Source: Azadirachta indica (taxonomy: Eukaryota > Streptophyta > Magnoliopsida > Sapindales > Meliaceae). Taken from it: a stretch of DNA of 64,000 nt. Positions 40,501 to 54,900 of this stretch are shown piece by piece. Each line of letters begins with the position of its first letter. The stretch's first letter is position 1. The notes beneath the pieces are model-generated. The model saw only the letters and a list, made by a program, of their open reading frames with translations, was not told where the DNA came from and searched no databases. Where the stretch lies: contig CM040448.1 of NCBI GenBank assembly GCA_022749755.1, positions 14,506,481-14,570,480 of the forward strand, given 5' to 3'. The translations under genes were made by a program, and so were the position numbers.

Positions 40501-41100
40501 CCAGGTCAACTACGTGTTAAAGTTTATCCAGATTTTATGGAGAAACAGGACAGAAAAAGCTATGACTCCCAACGTGTCATTGGGAAGCTGTATCGAGAAG
40601 TAAAAGACATTGCACCAACAACAGCCACAATAAAATCCTTCACTAAGGAAGTGGCACTGCAGTCTTATGATCCTGACATGGAAGTTGATGGCTTTAGGGA
40701 ATACATCAGTGATACTTTCAAATACAAAACTCAATATGATAACAGGTTGGGAAATCTCATGGATTATTATGGGATCAAAACTGAGGCTGAAATTATAAGT
40801 GGTTGCATCATGGAAATGGCGAAATCTTTTGATAAGAAAAATGATCTGGAAGATATTACTTTCGCCATAAGGTCATTGAGGAAGGAAGCCAGGGCTTGGT
40901 TTAACAAGAAGAAAAATAAATCGGGTTCCAATCCTGATGATGCATATGCCAAAGCTTCAGCTTGGTATTATGTAACTTACCATCCAAGTTACTGGAGACG
41001 TAACAAAAAAGAAGGAATGAATAGGGACCATTTTCTTAGCTTTCCATGGTGCATCTATGACAAGCTGATGGAGATCAAGAGGGGAAAGCGGACAATCTAA
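37519..41100 (+). CDS. RDR1: RNA-dependent RNA polymerase 1
   Basis: Copies single-stranded RNA into double-stranded RNA for small-RNA production in antiviral silencing. Four coding exons join in frame to 1078 codons plus stop: 37519-38031, 38143-39935, 40066-40216 and 40321-41100. The N-terminus (MAKTIKLFGFASMESPQVV) fits the RNA-binding-like domain of RDR1/2/6 proteins. The catalytic loop CSGSDLDGDIYF puts DLDGD at about residues 779-783, the canonical plant RDR alpha-clade motif. The NFSDGIGKIS motif upstream is also family-typical. Length is slightly under the usual ~1110. No stop or frameshift was seen, so the gene looks functional. Its last intron and exon are duplicated at 21636-22470. 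Confidence 0.95.
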
Positions 41101-41712
41101 AGGCCAGGCCTTCAACTTTTTCATCCCTAAGGAGCATCAACACTCTCGGATGCGCTCTTAGTTGGTGGAGCGATTTGAGATTTCATACCTAAAAATGTTT
41201 GAGCACGTATTTCTGCACGGGTAGCTTCACGCTTGAGTGACTACTGCTTTACCTTGTTGGCGTCGTTGTTTTGTTATTTTCATTGTTGTGAGGATGTAAG
41301 TTTGTTGTAATCAGTATTTGAGACTTGTTCCTATTATCTCTAATAAAATTAAGTATCTGGTGTGTTGTGTGATATTTTGGAATTCGTCAGCACATTAGAT
41401 TATGCATTAGTTCTTCGGTTAAAAAACAATTTTTAAGCTGCAAGTTAGGAATTTCCAAGAGACATGCTAATTCTTAAAATGCAAATTTGATTTTATGACA
41501 GAATTATTGAAGTTTTTAGCCAATAGAATATTGAAATGCCAAATACTGCGAAGCATAATATAGAAAACGTGTTTTTGATAGAAGCTGTGTACAGAAAATG
41601 CTTTCTTATTATTAATCTGAATCCAGAGCTGCATTTAGAACCAGCAACATAACTGAAAAACTATATTCTAATCTCGATACATTGTTCAGTTGCATCAATT
41701 CAAGTACTCAGA

Positions 41713-42347
41713 TTAAAGAAATGGTCTGGAAGCAGCAGGATTTCTCCTCAGAGTCTCCGGAAGGCTTGATCCCGGAACTTCTTCAGGAGATATTTCTTCT
41801 GAAGGACTAGGTGCTGGAGCTTCTCCAGGAGACATTTCACTGGGAGATCCTTCATGTAAAGGGAAAATTTCCTCGGCAGGACTTGGCTCTGGAGCTCCTT
41901 CAGGGGACAATTCTTTATTATGACTAGATTCTGAAGTTTCTTCAAAAGCAAGCAACATCCCTTCCCGAGACCCTGGTGGCGCTTCACCAGGCGGTGCTTC
42001 CCCGTATGCTGGTGGCATTCCAAACGGAGGGTTGAATGCTGGAGAACCGCTGCAAGTTATTGCACAGATGCATCTGCGCAGGAATTTTTTACAGTAGCCA
42101 GAGGTGAAGCCCTCTGATACGCAGACCCTTGCACAGTTATGGTTGTTGAAGCACACGCCTTCGTAAGTTTTGCTCACGGAATAACACATCCTTGCATGTG
42201 TTTGCAGCATCTCCCCTGGAATAAAAACGTTATAGAAATTATAACAAGGTAAAACTTAATAATGAAGTAAACAATTCTTCAAATGTACTTACCAGAAAGA
42301 AAGACGATGAACAGCAAGAACATTAAGCCAAAGTAATTACTCTCCAT
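41713..42347 (-). CDS. Secreted defensin-like protein with Pro/Ser/Glu-rich tail
   Basis: Two exons on the minus strand (42347-42293 and 42215-41713) give 185 codons. Residues 1-19 are a hydrophobic signal peptide (YFGLMFLLFIVFLSG). Eight cysteines at 29, 40, 46, 50, 60, 67, 69 and 73 follow, with CxxxC (46-50) and CxC (67-69) spacing, the cysteine-stabilised alpha-beta pattern of plant defensins. Residues 74-185 form an acidic tail with many Ala-Pro, Ser-Pro and Glu motifs (EAPAPSPSEE), which could be hydroxylated and glycosylated as in arabinogalactan proteins, or act as a removable propeptide. Defensin-polyproline fusions are known from Asteraceae pollen. A TATA box (TATAAATA, 42432-42425) lies about 80 bp upstream of the start. 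The target and role are unknown. Confidence 0.85.
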
Positions 42348-42859
42348 TCTCAGAATTGCAGTGCTTTTCGACTTTGAACTATTTGACAAAGCACTTAGAT
42401 GGCTCTCAACACAGAAGTAGGCAATATTTATAGCCTGACTAAGTCATTTACAGCTTTGTTACAAGTGGCCGCTTTATCTGCAGAAGCACTTTTTGAGTAA
42501 AAGTTCATTTATCATCTTAATATGCTAATTAAGGTTAAGTTATTAAGAGAGTTTAACATTTTCTAAAACTGAGAAAATCAGTCATAAATTGATCTCATTT
42601 AGCATTAACTTTTTCACATATGAGGCATATAGAAATCTCTTGATGTCACAAGACTTTTTGCTTGTTTCATCAATGCTGATGGAATTTTATTTTTTAGTCA
42701 TTTAAGTTGATTTTACTCATGATCTGTCAATAATTACTTTACATTAAATGCACCCTACAATGCTACAGTAATGCTAGAAGAGCTGCAGTTTCTTTTCTTA
42801 AAAAAATTTTTAAGTTTATAAAAAAATTATTGTGCTATACCTCTAATTTTTTTTTTTTT

Positions 42860-43610
42860 TGCCTATCTTAAATATTTTTAAATTTTAAAAAAATATTAAA
42901 ATACTTTTATGAGATACTATTTTTATATAAATTAACTATTTTACTCTTAAATATTAAAAAACTTATAAAATAATTTAATTGCATTTATTTTTATTTTGTA
43001 ATAATTAATACATATTTTTTTACAATTTTTTGTCAAATTTTTAAAAAATATTGATTATAAATAATTTTTAAAATTGATCATTTTATTATAATGGTCTATT
43101 TAAAAAAATTATATATAATTAATATTGTCAAAATTTCCCTAGTTGTCAATTTTTTACAACAAAATAATTTTGAAAACAATAATTATAAAAATTTTTACAA
43201 CATAAAATTTGCTATAAAAAATTATTAAAAATTCTTACAACATAAATTTTGTAATTAATTGTAAAAATTAATATAGTAGAAAATCTACTGTGGATTTTGA
43301 GAATATCAATTCTATATAATTTTTGAAATAGACCATTTAAATTAATATTATTACTTAAGATTTTTATATATAATTAATATTATTAAAAATTGATATTAAA
43401 TTTAAGAAAATAATTAAAGATTAAAATATTATTATAACTTTTAAAATTAAATATTATTATAAAATTATATTAATTATTATAAAATAAAAATAAGAACAAT
43501 TGAATTATTTTATATATGTTTTAATAGTCCATAAATAAAAAATTATTTCATATTAAAAATAATATCTCACGGATATTTTAATATTTTTTTAAAAGTCCAA
43601 ATATCTAAAA
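42860..43610. mobile_element. AT-rich foldback element
   Basis: A left arm near 42860-43010 and a right arm near 43455-43610 are inverted copies (shared ATATTAAAATA, ATGAGATA-type and TTATTTTTATTTT blocks). The interior contains a second inverted pair around TGGTCTATTT. No clear target duplication found. It is a probable MITE, but extreme AT content makes chance similarity a concern. Confidence 0.4.
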
Positions 43611-43649
43611 CACGCCAAAAACTCAAGGAATATTTCACCTTTCCCAAAA

Positions 43650-44852
43650 ACTCATAAAAGTACAATATCTCATTTATGAAAACTATCAATGCCTTTTTTT
43701 TAATATAATTAATTAATTAGATTTAGTAAAATCTCTAAAATGAGTACATTTTGATACTGTCCAAAAAAAAAATAGTTTTACCAAATATGCTACTTAAAAG
43801 TACTTTTGACCATAAGAGATGTTTGGGTATCATTTACTTTCAGACGTCTTGATAAACTAATATCCACAAAAGATAATTTATTTTCAAAAAGTGGGAAGAA
43901 ACCAAAAAAAAAAAAAAAACTTGACAAGATTTTGAAAATATTTATTTTATTTCTACTCAATTTTAGAAGCATAATAGTTAAAATATTTGATAGCTCTAGT
44001 ATTGATTACTGGCTTTCTAACTAATATTTATTACTCTTTTCTACTTGCTCATCTAACAATTCCTACAATAATTACATATTAAAGTTTTATTTAGAATTGA
44101 AGTACTATACTTTGAACCTACAACTATTGTCAAAAGAAATTACCAAATGTCAAACGTTAATAAAAAAGCGGATACTCTATACTAAAAATTAATATTTACT
44201 AACTATTTTAATTGTTATACTTTTTAAGTCAAACATCCACAACATTTTCTAAATATATCTTTCAAATTTCAGGACGTCAATTATGTTGGATTGATAATTG
44301 ATTGAGCTCCTGTCCTGAACTGAAAGGACTGTTACTTGAACTTTGCTACCTGCAGTGAACTACAAGGATTGTTAATTCAACTAGCAAAGGCTTTTAATAA
44401 ATGAACCCAGTGACATAAGTATTAACTGTCAAATAATAATGAGGGAATGATTAAAGCCTTCTAATTCTAAAACCAGGTTTTATCAAATAACTTTTTTAGT
44501 GAAATGTAATTAATTCACTTGAACTGAAATCGTTTGAGGTGCAAAATTCTCACATAGCTTTTCTTAGCCTATTTTCCACTCTCAGACGCATTGCCTTACC
44601 CTAAAGCTAACCTTGGGATGGGTCTCCAATGCTAGTTCCAGATAACAAGAATTTTTAAGGGAAGAGATAGAAACAAAAAGATCCTCCAAACAATCAAATT
44701 CAAACCATGGATGATCAACAGACTCCTCATAATTTATTTCACAAGATAAATAAGGTCATGAAAAGTATTTCTCAGGGGTTCATTATTTTTGAAACAAACA
44801 AATGTCATTGACAAGGAAGCACAACTACAATCACAATAGAGCAAGATGATTA
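43650..44852. other. Intergenic, nothing recognised
   Basis: AT-rich. The last few hundred bases before 44853 probably include the 3' UTR of the DCN1-like gene. Confidence 0.45.
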
Positions 44853-47800
44853 TCACTTTGCATCATAATTTACCAGCCCCGCTTTTCCTAATCGATTTTC
44901 GATGATGCCATTCTCATGCAAGTACTCGACGAATTCATCAATAAGATAAGGCCAAGCACCTTCTGCGTCATAATTTGATAGTGTAGGATCCACAGTCTGC
45001 ATAACAGATAGAATGAAAAATAATTAGTAGTAACATTGTGGTTAACTTCAGCCACAGCGGCCAACCAAAAGTAAATATGAATAAATCATTTTCTGCTCTT
45101 GTTTTACCTCCTTGTCTTCCGAGAGAAATGATATACATATAAGGTCTTGGAACTGTAAACATCTATTTTGTAGAGCTTTAAATTTGCTTTATTCTCCATT
45201 TCAAGACAAAATGTTCAAATTTCAATATCCTGACTGAATTTCATCTTACTCTTAGCAGTGACGGATGAAAATATAATATTTCACGCCACCTCATCATAAT
45301 TGAGCAAATGTGCTGAGCAGTTGATGAAAGCAGCGCATTTAAAATTGCAAGCTTATAGTTTAAAAACTCATCTTACCCTTGCAAACTCCAATAGCTGAGA
45401 CCATGTGTCCCTTGAGATTGCTTTATTATGCTTAGCCTGATGAATAGCATCAAAACAGAAGAAATAGATCAAAGGAAATTACCAATAGTTGCACAACATG
45501 AAACCTTATACACTTACTCATTACAAGAATTACTACTAATTTTTATGCAAATACATAAAAAACATTGTCTTCTTATGAAATAAAATTAAGTAAAAGATCA
45601 TTAAGAAGACAGCGTCAAGAAGCTACCTGTAAGAACTGGCACCAGTGATCAACTAGCGGCCACTGCCTCTCAGCAAATAATAATTGCCACATCCCTATTG
45701 CAGTATCCAGTGCAAGAGATTTTTGACCCTGAAATTGGGCAGAGAAAATTCACTTAATTTAAGCAGCAAAATGTTATTAGATGCTGTAATAATCATACAG
45801 GTAATACCAGTTGAATTGTTATAAATATTTCAGACCATAACATGAAGACTGTAAAAAAGCGATCACTGCAACTGGGAATTGCATTTTAAACTGAACATAT
45901 AGAGGAGCATTGAAGTTATCACAACACTTAGTCACTGAAAGAAAGTCTAAATATTTTTTAAGTTTCAAACACTTTCAAATATTAATATTATTTAAGTTTC
46001 AAACACTTCCAAATATTAACATTATACCAGAATTCGAGTGCCAGAATAAAGTAACTTTTAATATGGTAAATTAACATCCACAAGGTGATTATTCAGACTA
46101 TTCACAAGTTCTAAATCCCTGGAAACAAATTTGGTTACCTTTTCTTTTGCCCAACCAAATGCAAAGTTGTATATCTCACGGAATTTTTCTGTATGGACAT
46201 AAGAAAAGATTATTTCAGCAACAAGAAAATGAGTTCACTTTCTATCTGCAGCTCAAAAGGCAAAAAGAAGTTCAAGGATCTGTTTGAGAAGATGTCTACC
46301 TATTCTATAACATATTGATTTAGAATTAATTAAACAATAACGGCATCAAACTTTAAAATATAATCAATTTTTGGGTAAATACCAAAATTATGCACCAAAG
46401 CACATACGTTCATCTTTCAGCTCAGACCGCATGAACGATATCCTTTCACGGAACTTATCCAGAGAATCTATCCTGCCACCAAAATAGTAACCATGAACAA
46501 ATTTGCATCATAATACATTTGAACTTACAATTTGTTAACAACCAGAACTAAATGAAATGGCGAAAAAGGTTACCCAAGTGATTGTAATCCTCCTATGAAC
46601 TCCTCCTTTGAAAATTCACACATTGTAGCAGCCTTCATGTGCCATGAAAGAACTAACTAAAACAAAATTAATATATCACGTTAGCCAAATTCATCCAACT
46701 AATTAGCCCATCCACTCCGTCAATGCATAAGGTTGAAATTTTAAACCAAAATTCAGGACATTCATAAATTGCAACATTTTACAGGTCATCACTCAAAAAG
46801 ATTAAAAAGAAAAAAAGGCCTTAGAAATCGAATTGGAAATCTGGAATTATCAATAACTTATATTCTGAAAATTTTGCAATTTAAAAAAAAAAGAAGATAC
46901 ATGTCTTGTAAAGCAAAAGGTTCAGTAGAATCATATATACATACCATAACTATATCTTGAGGATCCACCTGAGGAAAAAGAAAAGTTTAAATGTCATGCA
47001 AACTGTGAAAAAAAAAAGAAAGGATTTTAGGTGCAATTAAAATAAATTGGAACAGTAACAAGAAATATTAGCAAACCACCATGAGAAATAAACATTGATA
47101 CTCAAAACTCAAAACCATAACAATAACAAGCAATATGACTAACACCTACCTGAAGGTCATTGCACATGAGAGTGATACCATCAACCAGAATCATATCAAC
47201 ATAAGGATCTGCAAAAATATTTTAGAATCAAAATTTCTTAGTGGATATCAAATCCATAAGCATTTGACAACCAACCAACCAACTATAAGCTAAATATAAA
47301 ATGCTTCAATCAATGTAATAAAACATGAAGTGCAAGCTCACTCAACATGAGAAACCAACATTAATTAACATATATACATTTAAGGAGCAAAGTGATGCAA
47401 TCGAGTGAGTGCAAAATAGATAAACAAAAAAGTTAGCTAAAACGTAAAGCTTACCTTTGTATCTGTTATAAAGCTCCTCCAAATGTCTAGTATCAGTAAA
47501 TGATTTTAATTGGGGCTGGCTGTAGAATACATCAAATGCTCCTTCAAGATGCCAATCACTGGCCTTCAAAGCCTGAAGGGCAGCTTTTTCACTGCAGGAA
47601 AATTTTACACAAAGTCAAGAAAGAAACAAACTGTACTAATAAAAAGTCAAAACACAAAATGCAGATAAAAGATGCAATCATGCCATTATTAATCTGGAAG
47701 GGCACTGACAGATTCATTTTCTACAACCTACCCAAAGTCCCTTACAATTGGACAAGAAAATAAACGAACGGGTGGTTGTTTCTACATAACATTCCATGAA

Positions 47801-48603
47801 ACATTGTTCCACATGCTTCAGAGTTTTAAATTAGTGTGCTTGTGTTCAGAAACACATAAAAGCACTTAACCAAATAAGCAAATGAAAGCTATCTACAGAG
47901 AGCCTGCAACTTTGACAAGCTTCTAATTTTTTTTTTTTTTCACAACACATTTACAAACTAGCACACAGAAAACTCTTTCCCCAGATTTTCTCATTTTCTC
48001 ACCCATACAATCCCAAATTTTTTCTACCACCTAATAATCATGTGCCAAACAACACGCTTTTGTGTTATCATCCAATCCTCATCTACCACATCATTAAAGC
48101 AAGAAAAATCACATCATATGATGATAAAATATGAAGATACCTTGCTCCGGTAATCGAGATAAATTGCTGGAGTTTATCCCGGTTACTTCTACTCAACTTA
48201 TGCTGAAAAAACAAAAATCAAACCATATTAATATACAAATACAAACCTGGATTATATTTACAGAAAGTGATGCATATACTAAAAGGCGGAATCGAAGAAT
48301 GAAAACCCAGTTGGGATAGTATATACCAAACATGACGAATTCACCATAAAACAAGTTAAACAGAAAACAAAGGCATTATAAACATCAAAAATCCAAACTT
48401 TGGCAATTAAAGAGGATAAATTATATTATTATTAACTACTTCCATTAACTGATAAAAGCCTAGTTATGATATGAAAAAATATTGGTCTTAACGTTGCAAG
48501 AAAAAAAAAATTTCGCATTAATTAAGCTCAGTCTCAACATATCGAGGAAAGGAAAAGAAAGAGAAAAAGAAAATGAATATGAACGTGAAAATAAACTGAC
48601 CAT
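44853..48603 (-). CDS. DCN1-like protein (cullin neddylation co-E3)
   Basis: Helps transfer the ubiquitin-like NEDD8/RUB from its E2 onto cullins, activating cullin-RING ubiquitin ligases. Eleven minus-strand exons join in frame to 262 codons: 48603-48601 (the ATG alone), 48202-48141, 47591-47455, 47208-47150, 46968-46945 (a 24-base microexon), 46656-46574, 46472-46408, 46188-46139, 45728-45627, 45436-45377 and 44996-44853. The N-terminus ([20 protein letters not shown]) is a UBA-like domain. The rest is the potentiating-neddylation (PONY) domain with [29 protein letters not shown] and [13 protein letters not shown]. Length matches the family. The start codon sits directly at the first splice junction, so exon 1 contributes only Met. 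Confidence 0.93.
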
Positions 48604-50312
48604 CTTGGTAAGGTGATTTGATGAAACGTTGTATGTGCGAAAAATTCGATCTTAGGCTTTGGTTTATGAATGAGAAAGTTTTCGAGAGAGAAAATTATGT
48701 CTAGGGCTTGGGCTTCGCCACCTCTTCGTTCTCCCTCTTTTTTTCTCTCCCTTTCTCTCTCTGTGAAAACTCTCTTATTTCACTCTCTTTCTTTCTGCTT
48801 TTGTTTTTTTTATGTTTTTCTATTTGTAAGTTGGAAAACAGAAAAATTAAATTAAATTATTTCTGGTTGAGGATTTGTTTTTCTATTATTACGTCCACTT
48901 CCATGACCCCAAACCAAATACTTACAAACTAAATCAATTTCTTTTATTTTTTTAAATAAAAAATAAAAAATTTGTTAATATTAAATTTATGACGATATTA
49001 TTACGACCCCATATAATAAAAATTGGAAGAATTAAATATATTAAATACAAATTTAAGTTTAATTTATAAACTTCGTGCTATCTTTTCCCCACTCTCCCCA
49101 ACGGACTTGATACATCAAATTTATAAACTTCGAACATTGCATCAACTATAATTAAACTCTAAATAAATTTTTTTCAATAGTTTAATTGACTATTTTAATT
49201 ATATATAATTTGCAATTAAATGACATAATTTTAATGTTATCACATGTTAGTTATTTATGTATTATAAAGGTTTCATATTATCACATTAAATTTTAGTATC
49301 TCAAACGTGACACACGTGAATTTTTTTCAGTAAAATTGATAAACAAAATCAATTAATTTCCCTTAATTATCTCCCTAAAATCTCTCTTTTTTCCCAGTGT
49401 TTTCATTATTAATATTATTATTATTATATCTGTGAGCTATCAAATGTGTTGGTAGTCTTTGTCGTTAACCAGACCTAGTAGGAGGGTGAAATTTTAGTCA
49501 AACCAAAAATATTACTTTTGATTTTTTGTTTTGTTTGGCAATCTGACAATATTAATTTAATAAACGTAATAACTATATATCTAAGCAAAATGTCTATGTG
49601 AGAAGACAATAATTTCCGTGTGCACTTTGCCAATCCAATATCATAATTCATATATATTAATTAGTAATTAAGTAAAAAAAAAAAAAAGTATGTAAAAAAT
49701 TCTAAATCACATCAATTCGATCTCTTTTGGGTCAAATGAAGAAAAAATAATTAAAAATGATAAATTATTATCCTTTAACTAGGTCATTTGAAACAATATC
49801 GCTATTTTTATTTTTAAATTTGCAGTAAATTTTTATTAAAAAAATTATATAAGTACTTATATGTGTTCTTCATATTATTATGCCTTAACATAAGATGGAT
49901 GCTGAACATTCTAGACTTTGTTTAATGTGAAACAAAATAAAATGATAATATTATTCCTATTCCTGAACCGGGATTCCTTCCCCACTGCCACTGGTAACAG
50001 ATTCTAATTGAATTTTAATTTTAATACACATAATAAGTCATCTTCTATCAAATGAGGCATGAAACTGACAATACTTTCCAAATTTAATTCTTGTAAAACA
50101 AAGCACATTTGCCAACGTCAAATCCAACATTCTCCATGCTTGCTTTTTATTGAATTAATTCTTAGCCTGTTCTCTTTTTTCCTTCCAAATTGGAGCAGTT
50201 GAATTGCATTGTCATATCCATTTGTTTATTTTTCTTTAGGTTTTATTATATAAGCGTGCAGTGGCAACTGTTGCTTCTGTGCCAAGAAACTACCGCTTTT
50301 GTTATACGAAAA
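48604..50312. other. Intergenic between divergent DCN1-like and MTP genes
   Basis: 48604-48720 is the DCN1-like leader and promoter region. The remainder is AT-rich with no gene recognised. Confidence 0.45.
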
Positions 50313-51971
50313 ATGGGGAATGATCTCCGGACAGATTCCTCAGATTACCGGACAGAGCTTCTATCACCAGCACCTCCCGGAGAGAATGTTCCGGTGGCAA
50401 TCGAGCCCTCCTGGCGACTTAACATGGACCGGTTTCACCTGCCGGAGAGACGAATGGATTCTCAATTTGGCTTCGGTTATTTTATCAGAACCTTGAGTAT
50501 GTGGAATCGCATATTCACAGAAAATTTTCCTAGAAAATTTTATAGCTGAATTTTGATTATTTCCTTCTCAGGGATACAAAGAAAAATTGCAGAGTATTAC
50601 AAGAGACAAGAGAAACTTCTCAAGGGATACAATGAAGTTGATACATTCACTGAATTGGGAATTTTGCCCGGAACTCTAACTGAGGTTTGCCTTTATTCTA
50701 TTAAAAAAAAAAAAAAAAAAAAGTTTATCAGAAGGGAAAAGCATGAATCTTACTCAATAGAAGAACTTTTTTTTTTTCCTGCAGGATGAAATGAAGCAGC
50801 TTGCAAGAAACGAGAGGGTGGCAATTTATGCATCAAATGTAGCAAACCTGGTGCTTTTCCTAGCAAAAGTTTATGCTTCTGTGGAAAGCAGATCGTTAGC
50901 AGTGATAGCATCAACTTTAGATTCCTTGTTAGATCTCTTGTCCGGATTCATTTTATGGTTTACTGCATATGCAATGAAGAATCCAAATCATCATCAGTAT
51001 CCCATCGGCAAGAACAGAATGCAACCTGTGGTAATTTAGCCTCGCAACACATCCAAATTGAAGTTTAACATTATAATCAACTCTCAAATTCACAATTTCT
51101 GCAGGGAATTGTTGTTTTTGCGTCGGTAATGGCAACTCTCGGATTGCAAATACTGTTCGAATCAGGTCGAGAACTTATCACAAAGGTACCGTGTATATGT
51201 ATATATATCTCTTCTTATTCTGCATTCACAACATAAAAATGAAGGTGAACTTCCCGTCCCGTTGCATTTGCCTGAAGTGATCATATATATCTGATAAATT
51301 TCTGCAGGCTCAACCAGACAGGGATCCTGAGAAAGAAAAGTGGATGATAGGGATTATGATATCTGTGACATTGGTAAAACTGGTGCTGACGGTTTACTGC
51401 CGAAGATTCAGAAATGAAATTGTGAGAGCATATGCACAAGATCATTTTTTTGATGTGATTACTAACTCAATCGGGCTAGCAACAGCAGTACTGGCCATCA
51501 AATTCTACTGGTGGATTGATCCAGTTGGCGCCATTTTAGTAAGTTAACGATGATTACAACATGATGCTTTGATTAATCTCATGAATAAAATAGTATGCCA
51601 ATTAATGGCCTTAATTTATGCAGATAGCTTTGTATACAATGAGTAACTGGGCAAATACAGTGATGGAAAATGTATGGTCACTGATTGGTAGAACAGCTCC
51701 AGCAGAGTACCTAGCGAAGCTAACATATCTGATATGGAATCATCACGGAGAAATCAAGCATATCGAGACTGTGAGAGCATACAATTTCGGAAGTCAGTAC
51801 TTTGTTGAAGTTCATATAGTTTTACCGGGAGAAATGTCACTGAGTGAAGCACATAATATTGGTGAATCACTTCAGGAAAAGCTGGAACAACTTCCTGAAG
51901 TGGAAAGAGCTTTTGTTCACGTTGATTTTGACATCACTCATCAGCTGGAACACAAGCCTAAGAAATTATGA
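50313..51971 (+). CDS. Mn-type cation diffusion facilitator (metal tolerance protein), copy 1
   Basis: Exports divalent cations, probably manganese, from the cytosol into a compartment in exchange for protons. Six exons join to 400 codons: 50313-50496, 50572-50684, 50785-51030, 51105-51185, 51308-51538 and 51624-51971. Both DxxxD signatures of the Mn-CDF group are present: DSLLD at about 145-149 and DHFFD at about 253-257. The C-terminal cytosolic domain includes [19 protein letters not shown]. Length and exon pattern fit plant MTP8-11, most like MTP9/10 by memory. The start at 50313 ([10 protein letters not shown]) is chosen because the upstream in-frame extension is not needed. A close paralogue follows at 55023. 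Confidence 0.93.
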
Positions 51972-54900
51972 TAAATTTTATTGTTTGCCTTGCTTGATTT
52001 GTATTGTTTCATCTTTGAATTCTTGTTCTAGTCTGTCTATTCATGTATTTGAGGTTGTGATTTTTTTTATTTTATCCTGAGGGAATATTGATTGAAGGAT
52101 TTAATAAGAGCTCGTTAATTTTCAGTCTATTCGGTTCATGCTCTGAACTTGTGATTTTAAGAAGATATGAAATCTAAACTGAAGTAATATAGGGCTGAGA
52201 ATGGGCAGGGATGGCCCAAAACCAAGCCCATGTTCAGATATAAAATAAAATACCTTCTACTTTACAACATATTCAATGATTCAATTCCAAGAGTACAAAT
52301 GGGCTCACCTCTTTTATTTTCCTTTCTTTTCTCTCTCTTCTTTCTTTTTTTTTTTTTTTCGCATAAGAGTTGAGACGTTGCATAAATATTATGCGATAGA
52401 AATAATACTTAAAAATTAAAAATATATATATTTGAGATGACTATTATAAAAATTAAGATCAATAGTTCGTGATCAATTGAAGTTAATTTGAGAGGAATTC
52501 ATATATAAAAAATTATACATTAAGTCAAAAAAATTCATCTTGTTTATAAAATCATCATGAATTCTAACTGAAAAATATGAATTACAATTTATTTTTATTG
52601 GTCATTCATACTCATTTTTATTTTTATGAACAATATAACATAATTTTATAATTTATAGGTAGGAATGTCTGCACTTTACAATATATTGATTTGAAGTAAT
52701 ACATTATTGTTTAAAAATATACAATTTTTTTTATTTTAAAGAAAACAAATTTTAGCGTAAATTTTTATTTTTAAAAAATGTGTATATCTTATTTTAAAAA
52801 AAAAAATAGAGATATGAATTGAAAGGACCAAAAATTCATTTGGTTTATCTTTCATTAATGTCTAGATATTTTTTTCTAATAAGAAAGGTTAAAATTAATT
52901 AATTAATTAATAATCCACCACGTTCATAATCATATTCATAGGTATAAATATATGAACATGCCTTGTGTGCCTTCTTTCGGTTGAGTAAGCAAATATAATA
53001 TTGTACGACATATCATCAACCCCCCATTTGATTAAGTAATTACATCTATATATATATATATATATCATAAACACCCTTTTGAAAAATCTAATTAATTAAT
53101 TAACTAATTAATTATATTTAAAGAAAAAATATCAAAACGATGATGTCACTTTTTTAAAATACAATCTTAATAAAAGTGCTAACATTAGGCCACAGTATAC
53201 ATTATAATATATGATACGATATGCAGTAGTGGCTAAATATATACCTTTTAATTTATTTTATTGTGTCAAGATATTTTTGCTTTTTGTAAGCGCTTTTGCT
53301 TAGCGGGCTTTTACACGCAATGAATTCATAATATTAATGAATTAAAGTTACCTGTTCTCCCTGGATACGGCACATGTACATGACTCATTACATTTCCATT
53401 TTTGCTTGCGGTACATTTAATTGTATCCAATTACTTCTAAATTTTTCAGTTAGAATTTTTTTTTAACTCTTTTCTTTATAATTTTAAATTATGTTATTAT
53501 ACTTCTCAACTTACATAATATTATATTAGACTATTTTAAAAATTTTAACAAAAAATAATGTGTCCATTACATTTTAGTGAACGAGACTAATTGGTTTAAT
53601 TAATTAAGAGAATATTTTATATAATTTAAAAAAAACTATTTTTGTATAAAAAAAAAAATTATCTACAGACATATCAGTAATTTACGATAAATAAATATGA
53701 ACAATCTTATATGATGATATGCAAAATTTATTAGTAGTCAACAAATTAACATTGATATTTAGAGTATATCAATGGTATTATAAGTGATTCTTTAATTTTT
53801 TAGCTCTAAAATATGATTAAGGTGATAATTTGTATTATCATGTCGAGAATTAATTAAAATGTATCTTCTTTTTATATTAATGTTTATGATTTTAAGTAAT
53901 GCACATTGTATAATAAAACAAAAGAAATTACATCTATAAATTAGAAATAATATTGGAGAATAATAATTTAAAAGGTAAAAATCAGAATTATTTAATTAAT
54001 TTGTAGGCAATTTTATTTTTCAGATTAATTTATTTTTATGTGGCTTAAAATGTTTAATCATATTGAAAACCAACCATAGAATATTATTTGAGATAAAAGA
54101 TAAACACATTGGCCAATAAAATTAAAATTAGTGTACTACAAAAACTATGCATGTGCATATATATATATATATATATGCACAGTGTTTAAGTACGATTAAA
54201 GAAAAGTTAATAATTGGTTGGCATGCATGCATAAATATATATATCTAATCTAGAATTGACTTGAAAGATTATTATATTAAAAAAATATATAATTAATGAA
54301 AATATCAAAGAATAATAAACGACGAAATGTTCAACTTTTTCTATTGAATAGGTCTTTCATGAAACATTCTACATGGACCTCACCGAAAGAAAATTAATTA
54401 ATGAGTATATCTTTTGCAACAAAATTGGATCCCTCTAGACATTACATTAATGCATGCTTTTCTTTTTATTATTACAATTTTTATTTTTATTTTATCATTT
54501 TATATATATAAAATTTTTTGTGCTTGTAAACTCCAAAATAGTTGAAATTTCCTCAAAATATTTTGTACATTGGAGTTGCTGGTACAAATTTTAGCAAAAT
54601 ACGAACATTAGATACCATTCATTTATCATGTATATCTTATATACGAATACGATTTCCATAATTATTATTGCTATTATTGTTTTTAATATATAGAATTTTA
54701 TTCTAAAATAAATGGATAACGTGTATGGACCATGTTCTTCACTTCCACTAAAATAAATCCCAAAAAAGGAAAAGAAATAATGCCATGTGTATGATCACAT
54801 ATCATACACAAATAAGTTATAAAATACAAACGCATACACGACAGATTAATGTCCTCACCGAATTTAAGGAGGAAACGGTTTTTTCACTTTACACTGTTCT

